In this document: piece by piece, positions 48,501 through 62,540 of the stretch
Layout of the letters: every line of letters begins with the position of its first letter
Numbering within the stretch: the first letter of the stretch is position 1
Source of the DNA: Antedon mediterranea
Taxonomy: Eukaryota > Echinodermata > Crinoidea > Comatulida > Antedonidae
NCBI RefSeq assembly: GCF_964355755.1
Contig: NC_092678.1
Span: 7,538,922-7,602,921, forward strand
Length of the DNA: 64,000 nt
Direction of reading: 5' to 3'
Program-made: the position numbers and the translations under genes
Notes under the pieces: generated by a model
Told to the model about the DNA's origin: nothing
What the model saw: only the letters and a program-made list of their open reading frames with translations
The model's database searches: none

Positions 48501-51500
48501 AATTGAACAAAATTTAAAGCCCCATTCCCTACGTTTTTTAGATCTAATTTAAGATCACAAACTATATTTAATGTAAAAATAATACTATATGGTCCTATTG
48601 CGATAACTTTTTTCGTCTTTAAACGGTTAAAAATGTGAAAAATAAATCGATTTTAATAATTATAGCGGCCCGCTATAAATCCCAAAATGCATTGCGCGCG
48701 GATTGATATTTTTGTTTTTCACCTGTAATTCGCCCACTTTTCGATCGATCGTGAAGCCAAAACAAATGGAAGACTCCTAACTTTTCAGCGAAAATACCGG
48801 GTGTTCCCCAATTTGTATCAACGGAGTCTGGCAAAAATAGAAAGACAATTAATGCAGCAACTATACAACGTCAGGCTAGGTATATAGCTAGCGTACGATG
48901 TTCGTACGTTACCGTTGTTTACCAGCTAGGCCTACAAAACTAAGCCTAGCTAGGCTAGGCCTGAGACCGTCCGCGAGAGTTCGATCGCCGCGAGCTACTT
49001 AGGTAGTGCATTGTTTCTCACTTTTTATCATAATTTACCATAAAACGTACATTTAAGACAAGGAATGACATGGTTTAATGTTTTTAAAGTGATATATATG
49101 TATTATTTTCCAAAAAACGTCCAAAATTGCAGGGAAGGGGTCTTTAAAAACATCATACTTACAAGTTACATTCACTGTAAATGTACAGTTTCCTGTATTA
49201 CCAGCTCTATCAATCGCATTACATATAACTTCAGTTGAACCAATAGGAATATATGTATTAGATGGAGTACAAGTAGCTGACAGATCAGTATCAGTATTGT
49301 CAGTGACTGAGGTGTCTGGATTCGAGAACCATTTTGTATTTGAGCTTGACGATAACACTATTTCACCTTGGCATTTAACAACAGGTTTCTCATTATCTAT
49401 AAAAGAAACCAATTTGTTTTATTATTTAAAATACATTATGATATGAAGGTTTATGAAGATAAATAATATTATTATAAGAACTTCACTCCTATAATATTAT
49501 CCAGTACATCATTCAGCCACAAGCTAAATATAAATAATATATCAATATATCAAAACTAAAATTAGTAGACTGAATTAATCATCAACAAATAAACAAAAAT
49601 AATATCTGGAAATAATACATTTAAAAAGTTATCTAAGGGCAAAATTCAGTAATTTGCATATAACTTCTAGAGTCTTTACCTTATGGTATTCAGTTTAATG
49701 GTTTAATGGTTTGTAATTTGTATAGCGCAAAATACAAGTCTCTATGTGCTGTTTAGCACAAGTGTGAAAATGATAATTTTGATGGAAAATAAACCACGAA
49801 ATAGCCTAAAAAACCGAATAAATAGACCAAGACAACAGAAAAAGTCTGAAAACGGAATGTCACATCACCCACACTGTTTCACTTGTCAAGACAAGCTAAC
49901 TATTCACAAGTGTCAAAGTGATGTGAGCATCTGACTATATATATGAATGTATATGAAAAAATAATGAAATCACACAGAACGAAACAAGTGAGTCTTCAAG
50001 TGAGCTTTGAAGATCGAAAGATCGCTCACCACATGACTACAATCTACACGGTGGATTGTCAAGAGTGGTTAAGTCAGACGTTGACCGGAGGGAACGAGTA
50101 CAGGTAGCTGAACGAAACTTGATCAACTCTGAAATATACGCTGGGGACAAATGATGAATGGATTTGAAAACAAATAAAAGAACTTTGAAAACAATACGCT
50201 TTTCAACAGGGAGCCAATGGAGACGACGGAGAACAGGGGTGATATGTTGAAATTTAGGTGTCCGAGTGATGAGACGGGCGGTACTATTCATTAGTAGTTG
50301 AAGTCTTCTAATAGATGTTTGAGGCAATCCATAAAGAACTCCATTACAATAGTCCAATCTGGATGTTACTAGGGCATGCACCAGCTTTAATGTAGCATCC
50401 TCGTTTAAGAAACGTCTAACTACCCTGATGTTCCAGAGTTGAAAAGATACTGCTCAGCTAATATTGGTGATATGCCTATTCATGGATAAAGCGGAGTCAC
50501 ATGTTACGCCGACATTACGTACCTCAGACGATGGAATGATATAGGCGTCTCCCACACGAATGGTTTCAATTATGGGCATGTTTGCTTGACGTTTGGGCTT
50601 TATGTAAAGGATTTCAGTCTTATCAGTGTTACAGCAAAGCATGTTGGAAGACGGCCACGAATGTACATCATCAATACATGCTTCTAGGATGCGGATTGAC
50701 TCAGTGGTATTCTCGTCTGGATTGAAAGAAGTATACAGTTGAGTATCATCAGCGTAAATGTGATACTTGATTGCATGTTTGTGAATAATATCACCGAGAG
50801 GGCGCATGTAAATTAAGAACAAAATGGGCCCCAGGGTGGAACCTCAATGTAATGTATTTAAGAGTTGAACCATGCCAACACTGTACCAGAAAGACCTAAG
50901 TCTGAAAGTCGATCTATGAGGATACAACGGTCAATAGTATTGAAGGCCGCGGATAAGTCCAGGTATACAGACGATTTCGATCCAAGTCGGCCCTAATCCG
51001 TCTCGGCCAAAGTCAAGTCGGCCCCAAGTCAAGTCGGCCCCAAGTCAACTCGGCCCCAAGTCAACTCGGCCTCACGTCAACTTGGCCAAAAAATAATCGG
51101 TCAACTCGGCCCCATTAAAGTATGGAACGCAAAATGTGCAAAGGAAGGGGATTGATATTTCTTCACATTTTTTTACCTATGAATAATTCTACTTTTAATG
51201 AATATTAATATTTAGACAATGATACATTTAGCAACAAAAATAAGAATGATAAGCAATCATACTATTATTAATGATTACAATTTGGATAATAAATAGGAAC
51301 ACATTGTAGGTCCAATAATGATGATGCACGTACGTCGGCGCGTCTGTTCGTTTGTGCGTCAAAATTCAATGTCCGATATGCGAGGACAGGTGTAGTAAGA
51401 TTGTTTGGTTGAATCATTGAGGTATAAAATATTAATGTTAACTCCATGGTTGAATCACGCGTAGATTTTTTTCAGTGTATGCATATCCATTTGATCAGGC

Positions 51501-54500
51501 AACATCTGAAACCAATTCGTAGCTGCGCCTCCCTGCTCCTTTGGTAGCTATTTCGATATCTACAACTTCTACGTGTTTTCGCTGACCGGGGATTCCCCTT
51601 TTTTAAAAACGCAAATCGTGGACAAAAACGAGGCATGCCAAATGGTGGAACGTAGGCCTACGTCTTCGATTTACTAAAATGCGGTACCTGCACATGTTTT
51701 TGTAACACGCGGGTACTTCTATTCATATCGGCAATGAGATCATTTTTTAGAGTATTTTTCTTATTTCTTAATTTTTTTTAAAGCGTGGATAGTAATAATC
51801 ATAATAATATTAAGCACTTTTTGCGTTCCATACTTTATTGTGGCCGAGTTGACCGATTAGTTTTTTTGGCCGAGTTGACTTGAGGCCGAGTTGACTTGAG
51901 GCCGAGTTGACTTGGGGCCGAGTTGACGTGGGGCCGACTTGACGTGGGGCCAACTTGACGTGGGGCCGACTTGACTTTGGCCGAGACGGTTTGGGGCCGA
52001 CTTGACCTGCACCCATACAGACACTGTACAGTGTCCCTTGTCGAGGGCCTGCAAAATATCGTTATTTACATTGACTAGATGGTACGCTCGCTTCGCTCGC
52101 GTACCATCTAGGTCGTGCCCACAGATGGTTCTCGAATACACAGTAATTTCAGCGTAACAAAACTGGCGATTTCAAATGTACGTACCGCAGGACTATATAC
52201 ATTGTCGTTTACAGAAACGAATAAATAGACACGATGATTTATGTAGTCAACTAAAATTAGCACCCTGGGAATTACTTCCGAAGGAGAAACTTATCACAAA
52301 ATCAAGTTTTTGATTTGGACTCATTTAAAGAAACCCAATTTGTGTTTTGTATGTAACATTAGGGTTGAGGGATGGGAAAGCGGATAGGTACAAAGAGGAA
52401 CAATTTTTAAATATTATTATTCTTTATCCACTCAGTAACGAAATATTTTTTTCATGTTTTATAGGCCTATAAATAATATACCTCTAAATACAGTAAAACA
52501 TTTGCGATTTAATACTTTTTTTATTTTATTTATTTATTTATTTCTTTTAAATATTCATTGTACACTAATTTTCCCCGTGTATGGCAAGAGATTCCTAATT
52601 ATATTAGAGAACATTCTTTATTTAGTTTAGTTAAAACTGTCACTGTCATAATCGATTGAAATATTAAAGTACCATGTCACGATACACAACTACGACGTTT
52701 ATATTTGGTAATTATTAATTAATACAAACGTTGAGAAAGAACTGTCGGTATAAAGTTTATTTGTATATAATAATGTGTTTATATATCTAACAGTAGAGCC
52801 TATCCACAATCTCGCAAGTTTATTCTCAAAGGGCCCATATATTTACCTACCGTATGTGTTAAACCAAGGGCTCATAAATTTACCTACAGTACTTGTGTTA
52901 AACCAAACTCTGGCAGACTGAGAGATTGGGATGTTCCATTCATCGCAAATCAATAGATTTGTATATCGTATATTAAATCTATCAAAATAGTATTTTTTAA
53001 AGAAAATCGGCCTGTCTTCAACATTATGATGGTGTACTCTAGCTGTTCAACCGGTTTTCAGCCATTAAAAACAATTATCGTAGGAGGAGATAGGAAAATG
53101 CGAAGCCTCCTCGCATTTTTGTGGCGGGTATTTTTCAAGACGGACATCCATTAGACAGTGTATACCACGATCGAAAAACACCCCTATTTGGGGCAAATAG
53201 TTGAACCTAAATTCGTTTTAATCGTCAATAACTAATTATCGAACTCAATTTAATTAGTAAACAGGGTTACATCAGGTGGTTAAAATCAGTACCGAAAGTA
53301 CGAACCAACTTTATATACCATCGAGTAAACATTCTAGAAATAACGCGCGATTTACCGAATTTTGCCCTTACGTAAATTTATATATAGATGCTGCGGTCGA
53401 CAATGTATTGAACAAATTCTGTAGATTTGTTGCATATAGATTGTGCATTCCAAATAGTAAGTTTTATGCGAATGTCTGAAGAGCTATTTGACACAGGAAT
53501 GTCATCAGTAGAAACTAAAGAAGGTGTAACAATAGGTGTAGACTTGTTTACCGGCACGGCGGCCACTGCTAGGGGGTAAAATGTTAAACTTCCTAAGGTT
53601 ATAAAATACTGTGGATGACACTCTGGCTTTTAGACCTAGGCCTAACAATGGCAAACGGATGAATGGGGCGAGAAGGCTCAAAACAGGGTGACCTTTCACG
53701 TAAAACTGGCAAGCCGAGGCCTAGCCAGTGGTAAAAAACTTGAGTCAAAGTCTGACTTGAAGGCCGTGAATAAAACATTCAAATACGAGAAATGATATGT
53801 CTCGGATGTAAAGAGACAAATTAACAGCAAAATTTTGACAAAAATTGTGCAAAAATAGTGGGTTCATACTTTCCGTACTTATTTTACTACCAAATATAAA
53901 CCAGTCTAGTTGAGTTAGACAATTAGTTATTGACAATTGAAGCGAATTTAAGTTTAAAGATGTATTGTCCCTTGAAACACAAAAAAATGAAGGTCAAAAT
54001 ATTCTAAATTTAAAGTGGCCATATCAAATTAAGTAATATTAAAGTTATTCACTTTAAGTCGAAAATTTGAGCCAAAAACAACAAGTTTACGTAATTAACA
54101 GGTAAATTAGTTTGATTACATTTCATCTGGAAAATCGTCATGAGCAAAAGTAAACAAAGATTTCAAACCATGAGTACGCATTATGCATACCGGTATGCTA
54201 AATTAGGATTGTTTACAACTCGTCACAGTTAAGAAGGTATATTTGAGGAAGTTTTATGATTATGCATACAGAGTAGCCAAAGAAGCGCATTTCATTATGG
54301 GATATGTTTTGATTGAAAACTTTGACTGGAAGTCAAAGTTATTTTTTTAACAAAAAAACGTCTGTATTTCAGTTAAAAAATTTTTTTTTCCAAAAATTTT
54401 TGGTGATAGTTAATAACTATTATGATACTTCAAAATGACCCACCTTTTTTCAAAATCTTTTATTTTTTATTTTTTTTGGAATTAGTCAAAGGGACAATAC

Positions 54501-57500
54501 ATCTTTAACTATTTTCCCACAATATAGGCCTAGATAAAGTTGATATAAAATCCCTGATCCGTGTTGACACAAATGTTATAATTGTTTTACTCAATCAAGT
54601 CAATATTTTTATACTATGGTACTTTATACTGAATTCTAGCTTACCTTCTTCATAGAATTGTACATTAAAAGTGCATTGACCAGTATTACCATCGCTATCA
54701 GTTGCAGTACATGTTACAGTAGTAGGACCAGAAGGAAATGATGAACCAGAAGAATGAGTACAATTATTAGCAACCACTCTAGAGGAAATGTCATCCATTA
54801 CTGTGGGTGGATCCCATGTTACAGTTGAGGGTATACCAATAATACCAATGTTACTTGGACAAGTCACAATTGGTATAAAAGGGACTGGAAAAAAACAAAC
54901 AATAAATATATTACACTTGTATGTACCACAACATCTTATTAATGTCTACTTATTAATCCAAGTTTCTATTTTACACCTATATTGTTAGTTTATAGTTTTT
55001 ATCAGTTTTCATCATTATGATAAAGTTAAATTACTTGAATCTTACAAAACACCCTATGTTATTTTATATTGAAGAAGTTTAGGTTAAAAATTATGTAAAT
55101 GGCAAAATATGATGTGAACTCAACTTAACCCAAGCAGAAATGTTCTTTGAGATGTTAAAATCAATAATTAAAAAAACAGAATTATTGAAAACAAATTATA
55201 TATTTACAAGCATTTGTTGTTTGATTTCAAATTCCTTATAATTTTGCTTTGCTTCATAAAATTAAATCATCCATATAGTTATAAATAAAAAATTATTTAC
55301 TTCCATAAACCCGCACTTCACAAAGAGTGATCTCAATACTTCTCTTTTGAAAAAGAAATACAAATCGTCCAATTCTAGGCCTACAGTGTACAGATTGGTC
55401 ATTTCTTGAACCAATGGATCCACATTTGTTGCTGGAATTTAAAGGTGAATCTTCACTATCAACTACGTACACCTCTGTCCCAAAATTAGATACTAAATAA
55501 ACAATTTTTAAAAAGTACATTTGAAATCAACAGATAATGATAAAAATAACTTATTTTAAATTACTAACTTTAATTTAGATATACAATCAGTTTTGTGTTT
55601 TTCTGGCTGCAGTGAAACTGTCACTTACGGGGTTTGATACATAAAACAATGCAACATCAAAAACAGTGATCTTTCCTTATATTTTGATGATACTGATGAT
55701 GAATAAAGCATATTTGCTTTGATTTAGGTGTGTAATAAAAGTAATGAATGTTTCGTATTTGTTGAGCAGAGAGAATGTTTCATTCATTGAAAGATTGACT
55801 TAAATAGAGCAGTAAATTCCATAGTCTGATGATTTGTGAATGTAAAGTGTACATACCTTCGTAACCATATGGTGTATATATATTGAGATAGTCAATGCTG
55901 TGCACACTGCCTAAATCAACATACCAAAAAGGGTTCTGATCTTCTGAAACTTATAAAGGAATTATTTTTTTTTTACATGTTTTAAATTAAATCTCATGTT
56001 TTAGTAATCATTGGGTACAGGATTTTAGAATATTTTAGATTATAGTGTAGTGTACCTATTTTGTTTTGAGATAATTAATTATTAATTTTAACAAAAAATT
56101 ACCCCATAAGTTTATAAACATGCTATTTCAAAATTAATTTTATGGAATTTTAAAGGTCATTTTGAATTTTTAAATTTTGTCAGAATATTTTTTAACAGCT
56201 AATATGCACATCATTTTGGGCCTATACTTACCAACCGTACGGGAACATGAACCATCGTCGAAATCTCTATTAGTGCCACCATCAACAGCTAAACTGGCAT
56301 CATATGATATCCCACCAGAAGAATAAGTTGTACTCTGGTAAGCAGGCTTGCCACGTGATACATAAGATCTAACAGAGACTACATTGAACAGAAACAAACA
56401 AAAAGTAGATTTTAATATAGGTGATAAAAAACAATTTTCCCAACATTTAATTAAAAAAAAACGTGCGCAGAAAGAGATTAAACCACATACCATTGTTTGG
56501 TAATATGTTTTTCATATTTAACACTCAACAATATTTCAAATGATTTTTAAAAGTGCGTATGCAAATAGTTGTTTACCATGGTACTCGCATATTTCCCCTT
56601 TATATCCACTTCCGCATAAACACGTAAATGTACTTTCACCAATGACATTATAACAAGTTCCATCATTCAGACAAGGATTTGGCGAACATGGATCTAGTGT
56701 AAAGTTAGTTAAAACATAATGAAGCAACTATAGAGAATTTTCAAACAAGAAAAGAAAGTGTACTGCATATATTTTGCGCAGAACTGTGGATTTAAATGAT
56801 TTTTTTATTTTATCAAACATGAACCATCGTCGAAATCTCTATCGCTGTTACAGTGTTATCATCTACAGCTAAACTGGCATCATATGATACACCACCAGAG
56901 GAAAGTTGTACTCTGGTAAGCAGGCTTGCCTTGTGATACATAAGATCTAACAGAGACTACATTGAACAGAAACAAACAAAAAGTAGATTTTAATATAGGT
57001 GATAAAAAACAATTTTCCTAACATTTAATTTTAAAAAAAACGTGCGCAGAAAGAGATTAAACCAAAATGTCAATACATACAATTTGTTAGAAATGAATGT
57101 TAATAATTTGTTTACAAAATTATGTGAACATACCATTTTTTGGTAATATGTTTTACTCGACTCAATAGTTCACTATGTCGGTCGGTCGGTCTGTCGGTCT
57201 GTCTGTCGGTCCGGTATCACTATGCGTTTTATCGCTTTTCTATACTTGTTGGACTGTTTTGATGTACAGACAAGTTTTAAAGTACTTTTTGAAAGTTCAT
57301 TTTTTTCTGAGAGCACGCGACTTATGGCTGTTGGCCTTGTTCATATTTAACACTCAACAATATTTCAAAGTGCGTATGTAAATAGTTGTTTACCTTGGTA
57401 CTCGCATATTTCCCCTTTATATCCTCTTCTGCATAAACACGTAAATGTATTATTATGACAGGTTCCACCATTCAGACAACGATTGGGTGAACATGGATCT

Positions 57501-60500
57501 AGTGTAAAGTTAGTTAAAACATAATGAAGCAACTATAGTGAACTTGTAATTTTCAAACAAGAAAAGAAAGTGTACTGCATATATTTTGCGCAGAACTGTG
57601 GATTTAAATGATCTTTTTATTTTATGAAAAGTTACACTACAATGTCTGATGAAAAAACTCTAATAATGTTTCTACAAGGATATTGTTACTTTGTTTCCCT
57701 TAATGCACACTTGCAGAAGGAAAATCATCAGCTCATTGAATTAAACCCATTTATTCATTTTCATTTTTAGTATTGAACAAATCAAAGAGAAATGGAACAC
57801 ACAATATCAATGTTCAATTTCCGTGCACTAGGTTTGGAACCATCCATGATAATTCCGAGTTTGTAAATGTTCTAAATTCCATCCTCTAAACCCAAGTACT
57901 GCATCAGTATTTAACACATCCATTACATTTAGAATTTTATATCACCTTAAACTTCATATTTTTGTTTTAGAACTCCACACAATGTCCACCCACCTATGGA
58001 CTCTTACTGTAGTTGGTCAACTTGTGTAACTTTAATTCAATACTATTAAATCGATTTGATTTTAATTGATTTTTAACTACAATGTATTCACAGGGCCATT
58101 TCTGTCTATATAATGGAGGGTTGCATTATCAATTATTACGATATCACAACACCTTTAAAATCAGATCTGTATACATATCTGTATTCTCTCTAAGTTAAAC
58201 ATTTGAGCGAAGTTCATTTATTTTATGTACCAGTAATACTCTTTAGACTTTACCTGCACAAATAACACTAGCATCCTCAGAATGTCCACAATTGTGCACC
58301 TCAATTCCACTATGAGTACAGCTTGTGATAGAGGTTTCATTTCCTGAACATTGAACATTATTGAGCATAATTACACCAGTCCCTTGGCCAAAATGAGCTT
58401 GTCCTGGTGCTTTAATTGCTCGTCCTAGTCCTAATTGTCGACATACAACTTGGGCGTCATTTATGTCCCAGCCATTATCACATATTGTACCCCATTCTGT
58501 GCCATTGTATACTTCAACTTTTCCCTCAAAGACATTGCTACCATCCACAAGTATAATGTTTTCTATTTATAAATCCAAAGGCAAATAACTGAAAAAATGA
58601 CGATGCTGTGGGTGGATCTCAATAGAGATACAAAAAAAAAGCGAAAAGCTAAATCGAAACGATAAAGTAAAACAGCCAGAAAAGTTAGCAGAGCTTTCAG
58701 GCAACACTAGCCCTTCATCAGTGCAAGTCTATTTCTATTTATAGGTATAAATGCTAACTTTAAAATAATAATACATATTTGCGAAAGACAAAACTTGTGT
58801 TACATAAAAATTTACCCCATTCCTGACTTTTGATCCTAAAATAACGTTTTCACAATAATTTGACCTGACACCGGCATAGTACATCACTTTTAACATGCTC
58901 ATATAACATGGTTTAAAGTTGATAAGTGAATAAACAATGGTATGTTAAATGTCAATATGAACATTAATCTACATTTTTATCTTGAATTCTTGAACAACTT
59001 TACACTTGAAACATTCTTAACATCATGTTAATCTCATGGACCTATTAGTCTATGGTCTGTTCAAAATTGTATGTATACTGTATATAGTAAATATAGCACC
59101 ACCTATTCGAAAAAAAAATAAATTAAATTATCCCCTTCCTGACCTTTGATCCTAATTCCATAAACACCTTGTCTGTACATATAGGTTGATTAAATTTATC
59201 CCTTCACAACCTGTAAGCCCTATCATAACAATACATATGTGAGGACAAAACTGTACTATAATTTGTGGAAGAGTAGTCTTTTGATTCATGTTTCTGAATT
59301 TTCTCTATACTGACCCTAAATGATACCAGTGATACTGACCAAGTTCGGAGGAAATTAGTAGCATTTTAAAATGTTGCCAAAAGAAAGAACGGTGAGGAAA
59401 TAGAACCCAGTGACCTGATGCTGACTGGGTAATAAAATTACATACCATGTCCAATTTTAATATCGTCTATTGCGACATCACCAGTATAGTCACTTCCTCT
59501 AGTGCCTTCGAACATAATGTAGGTGTCTTCATCACTAGTGTATGTGAAGTGTAGTATATGATGTCGCCATACATTTCCTTGGTTACCCTTTGTTGACCAC
59601 AACAGTTGGTTCCCCAAGTCTGATGTTTTGTAAACGTTTAGATTTCCCATTGCAGCTCCGTACATGTGATAGTAAAATGATAAGGTTATATGCCCTTGTG
59701 GTAGTAATGGACTTCTTAGGCGAGCTGCCATTCCTTCAGTTATGGGGGTTGATGTTTCAATATATACATAATAATCATCTATATATGTAGAAATAAGCAA
59801 ATATAGGTCTATTAACTATAATTAACTAATCAGTTCACTTAACTATTAACTGATTAGTCTTTTTTATATCAAACATTGTAATGCACTCTACTACGCGCGC
59901 GCTAAGGCAAAAATGCCCTTTGCCAAATTTGCGAAAGGCCAAAAATTTCTTTCGCCAAATCAATTAATGTTTAGCAAAATAAAAATTAGTAATTTTGATA
60001 TAAAATACAAATTATTGTTTAAAATGAATGTATATCTATTGTTTTGTAATATTTATATAATTAATAAACTCGTTGTTCCAGTCGATCCAGAAACGAAAAA
60101 TGCATTCTAAATATAGTATCTGAACGTTCACTCGGTCGTTCAAAAAGAGTACCGGCAGAAGACTATAATTAATACATACCTAGTTGTTTTTGTCACATGG
60201 CATGAAACGCGATACTCTCTGTTTTATCGCATGTTTTTTTAACTCGTGTACCTGGATTTTATGTCACATGACATGAAACGTAATACTCTCCCTAAACTAT
60301 TCCCACGACTCATGTTTTTTCCTGTCAAAATTCTGGTCGGACCTTTTTCATTACACATACTCATATATTCATAATAATAATTTAATGTTAAGATTAATCA
60401 ATCTTAACATGGAATATATATTTATTTTTCATATATGTTGTTGGTGTCCTAGCCTAGGTTTTTTTGTGTTTTTATAATTCGCTAATCCAAGATAGGATTC

Positions 60501-62506
60501 GCCGCCAAAACTAGTCTAGCCTCTGATCAACTCTCTCTCTGGTTGAGCTGAGGCCCACGGCCCCGATTTTGTCTCATCGGCGGATATCCGGCCAAATTAG
60601 GATAACCGATGTGTAGGGCGTCTACAAAAATTGACCTTTTCTAGCTTTAGATAGGATTTTAATTAGCAAACAACACATTTTTTGCATTGTCAATGTCCAT
60701 GCTTCTAAAGGCGATGACAATGGTGTTTACTAACCCAACGAACCACGAATTGGTCATGTTATTCAAAATGACCAATCCGGAACAATAATTATTACCAATT
60801 GAGAGCGTCTTACGGCGGCTCTCTCGCTGTCGCACGTTCCGACTATTTTTAGCAACCTACGAGGGTAGGTAAGCCAATAGTAGGATAGGGTATTTTATTA
60901 CAATATACAGTGCTTTTGGTGACGAGATATTTGTACTTTATTGTGTACTGTGGGGTGGACTTAACTAGCTCTAGGCCTTCAAAATGTATGATAATTTGCT
61001 TTCGCCATTTTGGCGAATGATGCCCAATTTCTTTTCGCCAAATGAGACCTTCAGTCGCCGTAGGCTCTATTTAGGTGTTAATGTAGTGTCTAGATTCGAG
61101 TTAAGCCTTAGTGTAGATGCAGCCAATTTTTATATTACTGTAAAGCCCAAAATTGTCACTGCCCTTTATTTTCGCGACTTTCACGATTGAACAAGGGCGC
61201 GCGAAAATTGCAAAATAATTCCCATCGACGTTGTATACAGTCGATCATGCCTGCCGTAGCAAAATACCATCGCCATGCTCTCCACCACCACCACACAGAT
61301 GCATCCGGCCATCATCGCAACCGTTCGTTGTTATTTTGTAGAAACAACAATCATTTGGTACATTAATTATGAGGGTGTTCAATATCTAAGAGCCTATTAA
61401 ACACGTGCGTCACCAACTGTGTAGCCAAAACATTTATTTACATCCCTAAATTTACAATCACATATTCTGTAATTTACTGACGCTATTCAACTGTTGTTTG
61501 ACGTTCATCGCAGAGGCGAAATACATTCGCAAATTTGGTTCAACAAATTACACAAGAAACTCAAATCGCGAAAATAAAAGGTCATGAAATAGTGAAAATT
61601 AGGGCTGCGAACATTTTGGGCTTTAGGCCTACAGTATATATGGATCTTTAGTTAAATTAGCCTAATTAGTCCAAGCTCAATATTTATGGTATCAAATTAC
61701 AATTAGGTAAACAATATGCATGATATATATCATTTTGGTACCTGTATACCCTGAATGACCGTTTCTTGGTCCAGTGTTAGATGATCCTGTAGAACCATTT
61801 TTGCGTGTCCAATCAAAATCATCACTTGACACTTGAGTCCAGCCATCAAAACTATTCTGGAAATTTGTGTCTATAGTACCGTTCACTATAAGAAAGCAAA
61901 ATCGTTCCACTGTCTAAATTTATAAATGAATAGTGTCACTGCCTTTTATTTAATGTATGATTTAGCGTTTTACGACAAGTATATAGTTCTCGAGATAGCA
62001 TTTGTAGCAATTTTTAACCAAAATTAATGAAAATAAATATTTTATAAATAATTTATGACAACTTATGGTAGGTCTATGACTAAAACCTTTATTACAATTA
62101 ATATAAACATTATAATTGGCTTTCATATGATATAATTTACATATACAAGCTCTAATTGTAACGCAAATTTAACATTTCTTTTGATATCCACTCCCACATA
62201 ATTAAGGTAGTTTTTAAAAGCTGTTTGAAAAAAATTCAAGCATATGTTACAAAAATATTTGTTATTCATTAAAAAATTTAATTTTATCAAAAACATTTAA
62301 AAAGAATTAGGTCACTGACTTCTGACCTGAAAGTGCATTACCAGAATCACTAGAATCGGGTTTTCAGATGTAATAATTACGACTTAAGGTAGTTTTTAAA
62401 AGTAATAATTATGTCCTACACAAAAATCATATTAAGACAAATGGTAAAATACCGTATGTGCACTAAATCGACTCATCTCTAAAGACACAACTTTGCGCTG
62501 ATTACT

Positions 62507-62540
<34 letters not shown>

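Noticed and set aside
57175-57381. Plus-strand frame starting [12 protein letters not shown]
   Set aside because: Encoded by the GTCGGTCTGT microsatellite.
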